The position numbers and the translations under genes are program-made. From assembly GCF_001713395.1 (NCBI RefSeq), contig NZ_CP016450.1:2490001-2554000 (forward strand): DNA of 64,000 nucleotides. The letters run 5' to 3'. Below the pieces are notes generated by a model. It ran no database searches and was not told where the DNA came from. It saw only the letters and a list, made by a program, of their open reading frames with translations. Numbering within the stretch: position 1 is the stretch's first letter; every line of letters begins with the position of its first letter. This DNA is from Sinorhizobium sp. RAC02. Its GTDB lineage: Bacteria > Pseudomonadota > Alphaproteobacteria > Rhizobiales > Rhizobiaceae. Shown piece after piece: positions 1 through 6,948 of the stretch.

Positions 1-337
1 ACGAGGCGACCTTGATCTTCAGGCTGCCGGAATCAAGTTTACCGAGGAAGGATACATCGGCCTCCGCCTCGTCGAAGCGGCTGACGAAATTCTCGTAGCC
101 GGCGATCATCACCATCAGGATCAGGCTGGCGACGAGGGCCGCATCGATCAGGCCGAGCATGGCGAGGATCATCTCCGCATCGTCAAAGACGAAGACGTTC
201 ATCGCCACCTTGCCGAACTTGTAGAGAAACGACACCGCATAGACCGCAAGGGCCGCGACCAGGCCGAGATAGAAGACCACCAGGATCCAGCGGCTCGACA
301 GAATGATGCGTTCGACCAGCAGTTCGAGGGATTTCAT
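1..337 (-). CDS. UPF0114 (YqhA-like) membrane protein, C-terminus cut off by window edge
   Basis: The gene runs leftward off the window, so only the first 112 residues are visible. They begin MKSLELLVERIILSSRW and contain two hydrophobic membrane segments (about residues 15-37 and 60-82). This N-terminal pattern is typical of the UPF0114/YqhA family of small inner-membrane proteins, whose function is unknown. The start is the ATG at 337. It is the first gene left of a group of stress-type genes but has no EcfG-like promoter that I can find. The family call rests on sequence resemblance alone. Confidence 0.75.
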   Translation of the reverse strand, partial: MKSLELLVERIILSSRWILVVFYLGLVAALAVYAVSFLYKFGKVAMNVFVFDDAEMILAMLGLIDAALVASLILMVMIAGYENFVSRFDEAEADVSFLGKLDSGSLKIKVAS

Positions 338-416
338 CGATCAGACTCCAAGGATTCGATTGGTGAACGCTGATTAACCAATACCCTTAAACCCCGCAAG
401 ACCAGCCTGCGCATGC

Positions 417-445
417 AAAAAGGGCGACGTTCGCGAACGCCGCCC
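417..445 (-). terminator. Rho-independent terminator of the DUF1328 gene
   Basis: A ten-pair stem with one G-T wobble (422-431 with 436-445), a four-base loop and a run of five T on the minus strand lie just after the DUF1328 stop codon. Confidence 0.7.
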
Positions 446-464
446 CTTCCGGAATGCTCCGTCT

Positions 465-629
465 TCATGCCCTGCGGAACAGCCCTGCGATCAGTGACAG
501 GACCAGAAGGGCGAGAAAGACGAAGAAGAGAATCTGCGCGATGCCGGCGGATGCACCGGCGATACCACCGAAGCCGAGCAGGCCGGCGACAAGCGCGATC
601 ACGAGAAAGACAACAGCATAATAGAGCAT
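465..629 (-). CDS. DUF1328 small membrane protein (54 aa)
   Basis: This is a 54-residue, almost wholly hydrophobic protein starting [20 protein letters not shown] and ending in a basic LFRRA tail. It has two predicted membrane segments joined by a glycine-rich turn, the standard form of the DUF1328 (YtjA) family. The open frame extends further upstream, but the ATG at 629 sits behind a strong AAGGAG ribosome site and gives the normal family length. Its promoter is a perfect EcfG-type site 31 bases upstream, so it is probably a general-stress gene. The biochemical role of DUF1328 is unknown. Confidence 0.88.
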   Translation of the reverse strand: MLYYAVVFLVIALVAGLLGFGGIAGASAGIAQILFFVFLALLVLSLIAGLFRRA

Positions 630-659
630 TTTCGAACTCCTTCTTTGTATCGAAAGAGA

Positions 660-684
660 AACGGCGGGCTGTGGGAAAGGTTCC
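660..684 (-). promoter_or_regulatory. EcfG-type (general stress sigma) promoter of the DUF1328 gene
   Basis: Read on the minus strand, the site is GGAAC, 16 bases, CGTT. That is an exact match to the consensus used by EcfG/RpoE2 sigma factors of alphaproteobacteria, and the -10 element lies 31 bases before the ATG. Confidence 0.8.
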
Positions 685-854
685 CGAGGCCTGGAAGAAC
701 AAAGCACTTTTATGACAGGCCCTTCCGGAACAAAACGATGTCGCCGCGGCCTTTCGGCTGCGGCGGCATGAGCGATGATCGAAATGGTCAGCGACCATCA
801 CTTCCTGGCACATAAGTCTTTCTTGAATCAATTCAGATTCAGGAAGCGCTATGC

Positions 855-1052
855 TTAGTGACGGCGCGCCCAATCATCGATCTGCCGCTCCGCCTCCTCC
901 TTGGCGAGGCCGTAGTGCTGCTGGATCTTGCCCGAAAGCTCGACGCGGCGGCCCTGGATGACATCGAGATCGTCATCCGTCAGCTTGCCCCACTGCGCCT
1001 GGGCCTTGCCCTTGTACTCGGTCCACTTACCTTCGATAATATCCCAGTTCAT
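855..1052 (-). CDS. CsbD-family stress protein
   Basis: This 65-residue soluble protein starts [20 protein letters not shown] and ends DDWARRH. The IEGKW and [17 protein letters not shown] patterns are the signature of the CsbD family of small, helical, stress-induced proteins of unknown mechanism. An AAGGA ribosome site precedes the ATG at 1052. A GGAAC-N18-TT promoter lies 50 bases upstream, which agrees with control by the general stress sigma factor and with the neighbouring phyR/nepR genes. Confidence 0.92.
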   Translation of the reverse strand: MNWDIIEGKWTEYKGKAQAQWGKLTDDDLDVIQGRRVELSGKIQQHYGLAKEEAERQIDDWARRH

Positions 1053-1101
1053 GTCGCTGTCCTTTCTGTTCCGTTGAACGCGATGGCGTTGACCAAAGGA
1101 G

Positions 1102-1126
1102 AAGCGATCAACGCAGGAAAAGTTCC
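1102..1126 (-). promoter_or_regulatory. Probable EcfG-type promoter of the CsbD gene
   Basis: On the minus strand GGAAC is followed after 18 bases by TT. The -10 region reads GCTT rather than CGTT, so this is a weaker match than the other sites in the cluster. The position relative to the start codon is right. Confidence 0.5.
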
Positions 1127-1135
1127 TGGCGATGT

Positions 1136-1474
1136 TCAGTGCAGCCTTGCCGGGCTCTCTGCGGGGTAGGTGTTTTCGGCAACGACCATGCCATCCGCCG
1201 GCGGGCTAACCTGACGGACATCGACCTGCAGCCCCTTCTCCCGCGTCATGCGCCAGGTGATCTCGACATCTTCCTCGATCCACGCCGGATCGACCGCCGC
1301 GCAACGGCCATGCACGATGCGCTTGCTGACGCCAGCGCCACCGAGTGCAGCGGGAAGCGCGCCCTGGCATTCTTCCATGGATTCAAACGCCACCTGGGGC
1401 GCCGGCAATTCTTCACAGGCGAGGCTGCCATGGCTGCAGCCGACCAGAAGCATGATAGCGGCTATGTGTTCCAT
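1136..1474 (-). CDS. Uncharacterised small, possibly exported protein under an EcfG-type promoter
   Basis: I do not recognise a family. The 112-residue product begins [20 protein letters not shown], which could be a short signal or lipoprotein leader, followed by an acidic, cysteine-containing domain. One conspicuous region holds the motif [12 protein letters not shown], and four or five cysteines suggest disulfides. I chose the ATG at 1474 because GGAGA stands at good spacing before it; an ATG at 1486 in the same frame is possible. The gene has a perfect EcfG-type promoter and sits in the stress island, so stress induction is the best guess at its context. Confidence 0.65.
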   Translation of the reverse strand: MEHIAAIMLLVGCSHGSLACEELPAPQVAFESMEECQGALPAALGGAGVSKRIVHGRCAAVDPAWIEEDVEITWRMTREKGLQVDVRQVSPPADGMVVAENTYPAESPARLH

Positions 1475-1508
1475 TTCACTCTCCATCCCCGTGTCGGGTT
1501 GGGCAGGA

Positions 1509-1533
1509 AACGGGATGGCATGAAAAAAGTTCC
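1509..1533 (-). promoter_or_regulatory. EcfG-type promoter of the uncharacterised gene at 1136-1474
   Basis: The minus strand carries GGAAC, 16 bases, CGTT, a perfect consensus match ending about 35 bases before the start codon. It lies back to back with a second perfect site on the plus strand at 1568-1592. Confidence 0.8.
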
Positions 1534-1567
1534 GGAATGCCCGGATGACTCGGCTGTCACATTGTCG

Positions 1568-1592
1568 GGAACAAAATCCACCGGGACCCGTT
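1568..1592 (+). promoter_or_regulatory. EcfG-type promoter of the DUF3309/lipoprotein genes
   Basis: The plus strand carries GGAAC, 16 bases, CGTT, with the ATG of the DUF3309 gene 46 bases downstream. It is a perfect consensus match, divergent from the site at 1509-1533. Confidence 0.8.
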
Positions 1593-1638
1593 GTTGGCGC
1601 ATCGCTCGATAGCGAAGTGGACGTGAAAGGAAGCGTAG

Positions 1639-1791
1639 ATGAGCACCATTCTCCTTGTTATTTTGATCCTGCTTCTCATCGGCGCCCTGCCGAACTGGGG
1701 ATATAGCCGCGGCTGGGGTTACGGCCCCTCGGGAGGCCTGGGTCTGATCGTTGTCATCCTTCTCATTCTCGTCCTCACGGGACGCATCTGA
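1639..1791 (+). CDS. DUF3309 small membrane protein (50 aa)
   Basis: This 50-codon gene encodes two hydrophobic segments (about residues 3-18 and 33-47) around a central NWGYSRGWGYGPSGG turn. That layout is characteristic of the DUF3309 family of very short membrane proteins found in proteobacteria. A GAAAGGAAG ribosome site precedes the ATG. The following lipoprotein gene begins 29 bases after its stop and is probably on the same transcript from the EcfG-type promoter. Function is unknown; a role in envelope stress is an inference from the promoter. Confidence 0.82.
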   Translation: MSTILLVILILLLIGALPNWGYSRGWGYGPSGGLGLIVVILLILVLTGRI

Positions 1792-1820
1792 TCCCGAAAC
1801 CTCTTCCAGGAGCCGGAACC

Positions 1821-2081
1821 ATGAAGAAGACCATTATTGCGTTTGCGCTCATCGCCTCCACCGTCACGCTTACCGCGTGCAGCCAGACCGAACGCGGTAC
1901 GGCGATCGGCGCGGCGTCTGGCGCCATTATCGGCGGGGCTGTGACCGGCCGCGCCGGCGGTGCGCTTGCGGGTGCTGCCATCGGTGGCGCAGCGGGCTAT
2001 CTGATCGCTCGCTCCGATCGGAGCGGCTACTGCGTCTACCGCGACCGTTACGGCCGTCGCTACGAGGCCCGTTGCCGCTAA
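1821..2081 (+). CDS. Glycine-zipper outer-membrane lipoprotein
   Basis: The 86-residue product has a lipoprotein signal peptide ending in the lipobox LTAC (Cys20). A glycine-zipper segment follows (repeated GxxxG steps around residues 30-62, including GAIIGGAVTG), then a basic, tyrosine-rich tail with two cysteines. Such proteins resemble the 17-kDa surface antigen and YMGG-type families, which insert in or line the outer membrane. A GGAGCC ribosome site lies before the ATG. It is the second gene after the EcfG-type promoter at 1568 and is closed by a terminator at 2103-2128. Confidence 0.85.
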   Translation: MKKTIIAFALIASTVTLTACSQTERGTAIGAASGAIIGGAVTGRAGGALAGAAIGGAAGYLIARSDRSGYCVYRDRYGRRYEARCR

Positions 2082-2102
2082 ACGAGCACCTGTCCGAAAC
2101 CA

Positions 2103-2128
2103 GAAACGGGCCAACAGGCCCGTTTCTT
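2103..2128 (+). terminator. Terminator after the glycine-zipper lipoprotein gene
   Basis: A ten-pair stem GAAACGGGCC / GGCCCGTTTC with an AACA loop lies just after the stop codon. The T run is short, so termination may be partial. It also lies in the gap to the convergent nepR gene. Confidence 0.65.
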
Positions 2129-2158
2129 GACGTCTAGAACCAGGAAGAACGGATGTTT

Positions 2159-2356
2159 TCAGGAACCGCCCTTGGCCCGGGTTTCGGCCTCGTCAAGCTT
2201 TTCCAGAAGATCGAGCAGACGGCTCGGCACCGGCTCGGTCTCTATGACGTCGTAGAAGGATTTCAGCTTGCGGCCAATCGGACCGTTGGGGTCAAAGGCA
2301 GCCTTGGCAGGGGCGTTGCCGCTGCCGCGTCTCTTATCTTTACTGGGCTCGATCAT
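2159..2356 (-). CDS. nepR: NepR, anti-sigma factor of the general stress response
   Basis: The 65-residue protein has a disordered, charged N-terminus followed by the NepR core, with GRKLKSFYDVIETEPVPSRL and LLDLLEKLDEAE forming its two helices. NepR binds and inhibits the ECF sigma factor EcfG until phosphorylated PhyR displaces it. It is divergent from phyR, as in most alphaproteobacteria. In many relatives ecfG follows nepR at once, but here the next feature is the convergent lipoprotein gene, so the cognate sigma gene must be elsewhere. A weak GGAAC-N18-TT site upstream suggests feedback control. Confidence 0.92.
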   Translation of the reverse strand: MIEPSKDKRRGSGNAPAKAAFDPNGPIGRKLKSFYDVIETEPVPSRLLDLLEKLDEAETRAKGGS

Positions 2357-2452
2357 GGTCTTGTTTCCATCGCCTGCCGCCCGCTATCTTCCTTTTGCCC
2401 AAGATTCCAAATAGCAAGTCAGACTTAGCATGCTACCAATAGGTTTCCGCAT

Positions 2453-2477
2453 AATGAACTCTAGCGGAAACGGTTCC
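2453..2477 (-). promoter_or_regulatory. Possible EcfG-type promoter of nepR
   Basis: The minus strand has GGAAC, 18 bases, TT, about 97 bases before the nepR start. The -10 region lacks the CG of CGTT. The surrounding inverted pieces (TTCCGCAT and ATGCGGAA) lie in the shared nepR/phyR control region. Confidence 0.35.
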
Positions 2478-2505
2478 GATGCGGAACATATTCAGGGAGA
2501 ACTAA

Positions 2506-3306
2506 ATGTCACTTTCCACCCGTATTGCACCGCATCTCGCCTATCTGCGGCGGTTTTCCCGTGCCGTCACGGGTTCCCAGACATCCGGTGACGCCTATGT
2601 CGCTGCCATGCTGGAGGCGCTCGTCACCGATATCTCGCTTTACCCCGAGGGTCGCAACGACCGGATTGCGCTTTACCGGCTCTATTGCACGCTCTTCGAG
2701 AACCTCGATGTGACGCTGCCGGATAACACCTCGCCCTTCGGCTGGGAGCGGCAGGCCGCCGCCAACCTCGCCAACCTGCCACCGGCCGAACGCAAGGCAT
2801 TCCTGCTGGTCGCTGTCGAAGGCTTCGACATTAGCGAAGCCGCCGACATTCTCGACGTTTCGGAAGAACACTTCGCCGAATTGCTCGACGAGGCGTCGCG
2901 CGACATTTCCAGCCAGGTCGCGACCGACATCATGATCATCGAGGACGAGCCGTTGATCGCCATGGACATCGAGGACATGGTGAGAGGTCTCGGCCACAAT
3001 GTGACCGGCATCGCACGCACGCATTCGGAAGCGGTCGAGCTCTATCACCGCACCTCGCCGCGCATGGTGCTGGCGGATATCCAGCTGGCCGACGGCTCGT
3101 CGGGCATCGATGCCGTCAACGACATCCTGAAGAACAGCACGATCCCGGTGATCTTCATCACCGCCTTCCCGGAGCGGCTCCTGACCGGCGAGAAGCCGGA
3201 ACCGGCCTTCCTCGTCACCAAGCCGTTCAATCCGGACATGGTGAAGGCGCTGATCAGCCAGGCGCTGTTCTTCGACGAGCAGGCGCGGCTCGCAAAATCC
3301 GCATAA
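2506..3306 (+). CDS. phyR: PhyR, response regulator and anti-anti-sigma factor
   Basis: The 266-residue protein has the PhyR layout: an EcfG-like sigma domain (residues about 1-135, with sigma-2 and sigma-4 like helices) joined to a receiver domain (about 140-258). Receiver residues visible are the acidic pair E146/D147, the phospho-acceptor D191 in LADIQLADG, T219 and K239. The PVIFITAFPERLL segment is the FATGUY-type motif. On phosphorylation the sigma-like domain sequesters NepR and frees the stress sigma factor. The start is supported by GGGAGA before the ATG. It stands alone, divergent from nepR, with a terminator just after. No cognate HWE kinase is present in the window. Confidence 0.95.
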   Translation: MSLSTRIAPHLAYLRRFSRAVTGSQTSGDAYVAAMLEALVTDISLYPEGRNDRIALYRLYCTLFENLDVTLPDNTSPFGWERQAAANLANLPPAERKAFLLVAVEGFDISEAADILDVSEEHFAELLDEASRDISSQVATDIMIIEDEPLIAMDIEDMVRGLGHNVTGIARTHSEAVELYHRTSPRMVLADIQLADGSSGIDAVNDILKNSTIPVIFITAFPERLLTGEKPEPAFLVTKPFNPDMVKALISQALFFDEQARLAKSA

Positions 3307-3307
3307 C

Positions 3308-3334
3308 AAAAAGGCCCGCGAAAGCGGGCCTTTT
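3308..3334. terminator. Bidirectional terminator between phyR and ridA
   Basis: The stem AAAGGCCCGC / GCGGGCCTTT with a GAAA loop and T runs on both sides separates two convergent genes. Confidence 0.85.
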
Positions 3335-3356
3335 CATTTCTGCCGTCGGCCTGCGC

Positions 3357-3701
3357 TTAGAGTGCGGCGACGACGATGACTTCAACCAGATAGTCCGGCG
3401 TGGCGAGCTTGGATTCGCCGGTCGCGCGGGCGGGCGTGTGGCCCTGCGGCGCCCAGGTGTCCCAGACAGCGTTCATCTTCGGAAAATCGACCATGTCGGC
3501 AAGCCAAATCTGAGCGGACAGGATGCGGGTCTTGTCCGTGCCGGCGAGCGCCAGCAGGCGGTCGACTTCGGCCAGGGCCTGCTTGGTCTGCTCGGTGACA
3601 TCAGAACCGGCTTCGCCGACCTGGCCGGCCAGATAGACGGTTCCGTTGTGCACGACAGCCTGGCTCATGCGCGGGCCGGTTTCAAAGCGTTTGATGTCCA
3701 T
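3357..3701 (-). CDS. RidA-family (YjgF/YER057c) enamine/imine deaminase
   Basis: The 114-residue protein matches the RidA superfamily in length and motifs: a beta-strand start with FETGPRMSQAVVHNGTVYLAGQ, a middle DxTEQTKQALAEVDRLL helix, and a C-terminal GHTPARATGESKLATPDYLVEV segment with the arginine (in PARAT) that binds the substrate carboxylate. Members hydrolyse reactive 2-aminoacrylate and related imines; some subgroups have other roles. This one resembles the Rid subgroup found singly in rhizobia more than classical RidA. It is convergent with phyR, and 118 bases separate it from gntK, so it may be read separately. Confidence 0.85.
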   Translation of the reverse strand: MDIKRFETGPRMSQAVVHNGTVYLAGQVGEAGSDVTEQTKQALAEVDRLLALAGTDKTRILSAQIWLADMVDFPKMNAVWDTWAPQGHTPARATGESKLATPDYLVEVIVVAAL

Positions 3702-3819
3702 GTCTCGTTCCTGTCACGTCTCGAAATTTTTCGGAAGCCGCAGGCGCGCGTTGGCCAGCAGGCCCGCCGTCTATAGGGCTGTCAGCGCAAAGATGCCAGT
3801 GCCCGCGGCAAATTCGAGG

Positions 3820-4335
3820 CTAGCGGAGCGCTTTCAGCCCGACGAGTGCTGCCGCGATGATCTGTTCGATCGACGCGTCGATATCGACGGTCACGACGCC
3901 CGGTTCTTGCGATGGATTTTCCAGCGTCGCGAGCTGGCTGTCGAGCAGGCTGGCGGGCATGAAGTGACCGCGGCGCGACGCCATGCGGGCCATCAGCAGT
4001 TCGCGGCTGCCCTTGAGGAAGACGAAGGCGAGTGAACCGCCGGCGGCTTGCCGCAGGCGATTGCGGTAGACCGTCTTCAACGCGGAGCAGGAAACGACGA
4101 CGCTCTTGCCGTCTTGCAGTGTGTCCGCCATCGCGCGGCCGATCATGTCGAGCCACGGCCAGCGATCGTCATCCGTGAGCGGGATGCCCTTGGACATCTT
4201 TTCGACATTGGCGGCGGGATGCAGGCTGTCGCCTTCGATGAAGGCGGCGGAAAGGGCTGCGGCAAGGCCCTCGGCGACCGAGGTCTTGCCGCAACCGGAA
4301 ACGCCCATGACGACGATCGCTTGGGCGTTCGTCAT
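3820..4335 (-). CDS. gntK: Gluconokinase
   Basis: The 171-residue protein is a P-loop sugar kinase of the GntK type. The Walker A motif GVSGCGKT is at residues 11-18, EGDSLHPAANVEKMSKGIPLTDDDRWPWL follows in pieces typical of gluconokinases, and VVSCSALK and RRGHFMPASLLDSQ come later. It phosphorylates gluconate to 6-phosphogluconate, which feeds the Entner-Doudoroff dehydratase encoded at 59-61 kb. It begins only 12 bases after the dppF stop codon on the same strand, so it appears to ride on the peptide-importer operon, an unusual pairing. Confidence 0.93.
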   Translation of the reverse strand: MTNAQAIVVMGVSGCGKTSVAEGLAAALSAAFIEGDSLHPAANVEKMSKGIPLTDDDRWPWLDMIGRAMADTLQDGKSVVVSCSALKTVYRNRLRQAAGGSLAFVFLKGSRELLMARMASRRGHFMPASLLDSQLATLENPSQEPGVVTVDIDASIEQIIAAALVGLKALR

Positions 4336-4347
4336 CGCGTCACGTCC

Positions 4348-5178
4348 TCAGGCGACGCGCTTGCGCCGTTCGATGCGGGCGCGGATGGCGTCCACGTCGA
4401 CGCGGGGCGTCGCGGCGAAGAGGGTTTTTGTGTAGGCGTGCTGCGGGTCGTCGAAGACCTGGTCGCGGCTGCCATATTCCACCGCTTCACCGTAATACAT
4501 CACCATCACGTCGTTCGCGATGTGGCGCACGACCGAGAGGTCGTGGCTGATGAAGACGTAGGTCAGGTGGAACTCGTCCTGCAGGTCGGCGAGCAGGTTC
4601 AGCACCTGGGCCTGAACCGAGAGGTCGAGGGCCGAAACCGGCTCGTCGAGAACCAGAAGCCGCGGGTTGAGCATCAGCGCGCGGGCGATCGCCACGCGCT
4701 GGCGCTGGCCGCCGGAGAACATGTGCGGGTAGCGCCCGTAGTGTTTCTCCTCCAGCCCGACTTTCTTCAGGATGGCCATGGCGCGATCGCGCCGCTCGTC
4801 CGCCGGGATCTTGGTGTTGATGATCAGCGGCTCCGTCAGGATATCGCCGATCTTCTTGCGCGGATTGAGCGAACCATAGGGGTTCTGGAAGACGATCTGC
4901 ACCTTGCTGCGCATTTCCGACGTCAGCGGCTCGCTGGCGATATCGACCTTGCGGCCATCGATCAGCATGTCGCCTTCGGTGATCGGATCGATCATCGTGA
5001 CCATGCGGGCAAGCGTAGACTTGCCGCAGCCACTTTCGCCGACGATGGCGAGTGTCTTGCCTTCCTCGACCTTGAAGCTCACACCCTTGACGGCGTGAAC
5101 GGTCTTGCCCGGTTTGAACATGCTGCCGGGGATATGATAGTCGCGCTTGAGATTGCGCGCTTCGAGAACTGGGGTCAT
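4348..5178 (-). CDS. dppF: Dipeptide ABC transporter ATP-binding protein (DppF type)
   Basis: The 276-residue ATPase has Walker A GESGCGKST, the signature FSGGQRQRVAIARAL, Walker B LLVLDEPVSALD and the switch histidine in FISHDLSVV. The C-terminal oligopeptide/dipeptide extension has lost its usual long cysteine-rich tail and ends RRKRVA. It forms the ATPase heterodimer with DppD at the inner membrane. It overlaps dppD by four bases (ATGA), so the two are translationally coupled. The substrate (peptides, possibly haem or aminolevulinate as for other Dpp systems) cannot be read from the sequence. Confidence 0.92.
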   Translation of the reverse strand: MTPVLEARNLKRDYHIPGSMFKPGKTVHAVKGVSFKVEEGKTLAIVGESGCGKSTLARMVTMIDPITEGDMLIDGRKVDIASEPLTSEMRSKVQIVFQNPYGSLNPRKKIGDILTEPLIINTKIPADERRDRAMAILKKVGLEEKHYGRYPHMFSGGQRQRVAIARALMLNPRLLVLDEPVSALDLSVQAQVLNLLADLQDEFHLTYVFISHDLSVVRHIANDVMVMYYGEAVEYGSRDQVFDDPQHAYTKTLFAATPRVDVDAIRARIERRKRVA

Positions 5179-6029
5179 CGCATGGCTCCCGCAAAAATCT
5201 CGGCGTCGGTCAGCTTTTCCGTGATCGTCGGCAGGCGTCCGCCCACCGCATTTTCCGGAAGCGCCGACAGCAAGGCCTTGGTGTAGACGCTCTTCGGGTT
5301 TTCGAAGAGCGACAGCACATCGGCCGATTCGATCTGGCGACCCTTGTACTGCACGATCACGCGGTCCGCGGTTTCGGCCACGACGCCCATGTCATGGGTG
5401 ATGATGATGAGGCCCATGCCGTATTCGGCTTGGAGCTTCATCAACAGGTCGAGAATCTGCTTCTGGATCGTCACGTCGAGCGCGGTGGTCGGCTCGTCGG
5501 CGATGAGAAGCTTCGGATTGCAGGCAAGCGCCGTCGCGATCATCACACGCTGGCACTGGCCGCCCGACATCTGATGCGGAAAATGGCCCAACCGCTCTTC
5601 CGGGTTCGGAATACCGACCGACTGGAACAGCTCGATTGCCCGGTCGCGACGCGCCTTGCGGTTCAGATCCGTATGGATGCGCAGCACTTCCTCGATCTGG
5701 AAGCCGACCGTGAAGCACGGATTGAGGCTGGCGACCGGCTCCTGGAAGATCATGGCAATGTCCTTGCCGATGATCTTGCGCCGTTCGCTGTCCGACATGG
5801 CCTGCATGTCGCGACCGTTGAAGGTGAGCACGTCGGCCGTCACCTTCGCCGTCCAGGGCAGCAGCCCCATGGCGGCGAGCATGGAGACCGACTTGCCCGA
5901 ACCGGATTCACCGACGATGGCGAGCACGTCGCCCTCGTCGACCTTGAGCGAAACGCCATCCACGGCGCGGAAGGGACCGGTGGCCGTCTGGAATTCGACG
6001 GTGAGGTTTTTGATTTCGAGAAGCGACAT
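5175..6029 (-). CDS. dppD: Dipeptide ABC transporter ATP-binding protein (DppD type)
   Basis: The 284-residue ATPase carries Walker [10 protein letters not shown]-loop [10 protein letters not shown], signature [15 protein letters not shown], Walker [13 protein letters not shown] and IITHDMGVV. The signature has Cys where most relatives have Arg or Met, a mild oddity. The ATG at 6029 overlaps the dppC stop codon by one base, and GAGG precedes it; a GTG three bases upstream is the alternative. It pairs with DppF to drive import. Confidence 0.92.
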   Translation of the reverse strand: MSLLEIKNLTVEFQTATGPFRAVDGVSLKVDEGDVLAIVGESGSGKSVSMLAAMGLLPWTAKVTADVLTFNGRDMQAMSDSERRKIIGKDIAMIFQEPVASLNPCFTVGFQIEEVLRIHTDLNRKARRDRAIELFQSVGIPNPEERLGHFPHQMSGGQCQRVMIATALACNPKLLIADEPTTALDVTIQKQILDLLMKLQAEYGMGLIIITHDMGVVAETADRVIVQYKGRQIESADVLSLFENPKSVYTKALLSALPENAVGGRLPTITEKLTDAEIFAGAMR

Positions 6030-6937
6030 CACGACCTCTTCAGCTTGGGATCGAGGGCGTCGCGCAGGCCGTCACCCATCAGGTTGATGGCCAGCACGGT
6101 GATGAGGATGGCAAGGCCCGGGAACGTCACGACCCACCAGGCGCGCTGGATGAATTCGCGCGCTTCGGCGAGCATCGTGCCCCATTCCGGCGTCGGCGGC
6201 TGAGCACCCATGCCGAGGAAGCCGAGGGCTGCCGCGTCGAGGATCGCCGCCGAGAAGGCGAGCGTCGCCTGCACGATGAGCGGCGCCAGGCAATTCGGCA
6301 GGATCGTCAGGAACATCAGGCGCAGCGTGCCCGCACCGGCGACCTTCGAACCGACGACATAGTCCTTGGTCTTTTCCGTCATGACGGCCGCACGCGTCAG
6401 GCGCACGAAATGCGGCTGGTTGACGAGCGAGATGGCGATCATGGCGTTGAGCAGGCCCGGCCCCAGAACCGCCACCAGCACGAGGGCGAGCAGCAGCGAG
6501 GGAAACGCCAGGATGATATCCATGACGCGCATGATGACCGTATCGACCTTGCCGCGGAAGTAACCGGCGACGAGGCCGATCAACACACCCGACACCACCG
6601 ACAGCGTCACGACGACGAGACCGATGAACAGCGAGAAACGCGCGCCGTAGATGAGGCGCGAGAGGATGTCGCGGCCGACGGCGTCGGTCCCGAGAAGGTG
6701 TCCCCAGCTGCCGCCTTCTGAAAACACCGGCGGCAGGAGAAGGAGTTCGCGGTTCTGGACGCTCGGGCTGTGCGGCGCCACGATCGGTGCGAAGATCGCC
6801 ACGAACAGGATCACCACGAAGAACGCGAGGCCGATGACGGCACCCTTGTTGCGCGAGAAGTAGAACCAGAATTCGGAGAGGCCGGAAGGCGGCGTGCCGC
6901 CCGTCTTGACCTCGGTCGTATTTTGAACTGCACTCAT
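6029..6937 (-). CDS. dppC: Dipeptide ABC transporter permease (DppC type)
   Basis: The 302-residue inner-membrane protein has an N-terminal OppC-type region (EFWFYFSRNKGAVIGL), six membrane segments and the permease loop with DAAALGFLGMGAQPPTPEWG, characteristic of DppC/OppC. HLLGTDAVGRDILSRLIYGAR lies between the first two segments and is also family-typical. It forms the translocation pore with DppB. An AGGAGGCGATCTC ribosome site precedes the ATG at 6937. Eleven bases separate it from dppB. Confidence 0.93.
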   Translation of the reverse strand: MSAVQNTTEVKTGGTPPSGLSEFWFYFSRNKGAVIGLAFFVVILFVAIFAPIVAPHSPSVQNRELLLLPPVFSEGGSWGHLLGTDAVGRDILSRLIYGARFSLFIGLVVVTLSVVSGVLIGLVAGYFRGKVDTVIMRVMDIILAFPSLLLALVLVAVLGPGLLNAMIAISLVNQPHFVRLTRAAVMTEKTKDYVVGSKVAGAGTLRLMFLTILPNCLAPLIVQATLAFSAAILDAAALGFLGMGAQPPTPEWGTMLAEAREFIQRAWWVVTFPGLAILITVLAINLMGDGLRDALDPKLKRS

Positions 6938-6948
6938 GAGATCGCCTC

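Noticed and set aside
349..390. CtrA-type box near the UPF0114 gene (TTAA-N9-TTAA)
   Set aside because: Spacing is nine, not seven bases.
2482..2506. GGAAC upstream of phyR as an EcfG-type promoter
   Set aside because: No TT or CGTT at the right distance; the spacing would place the -10 at the start codon.
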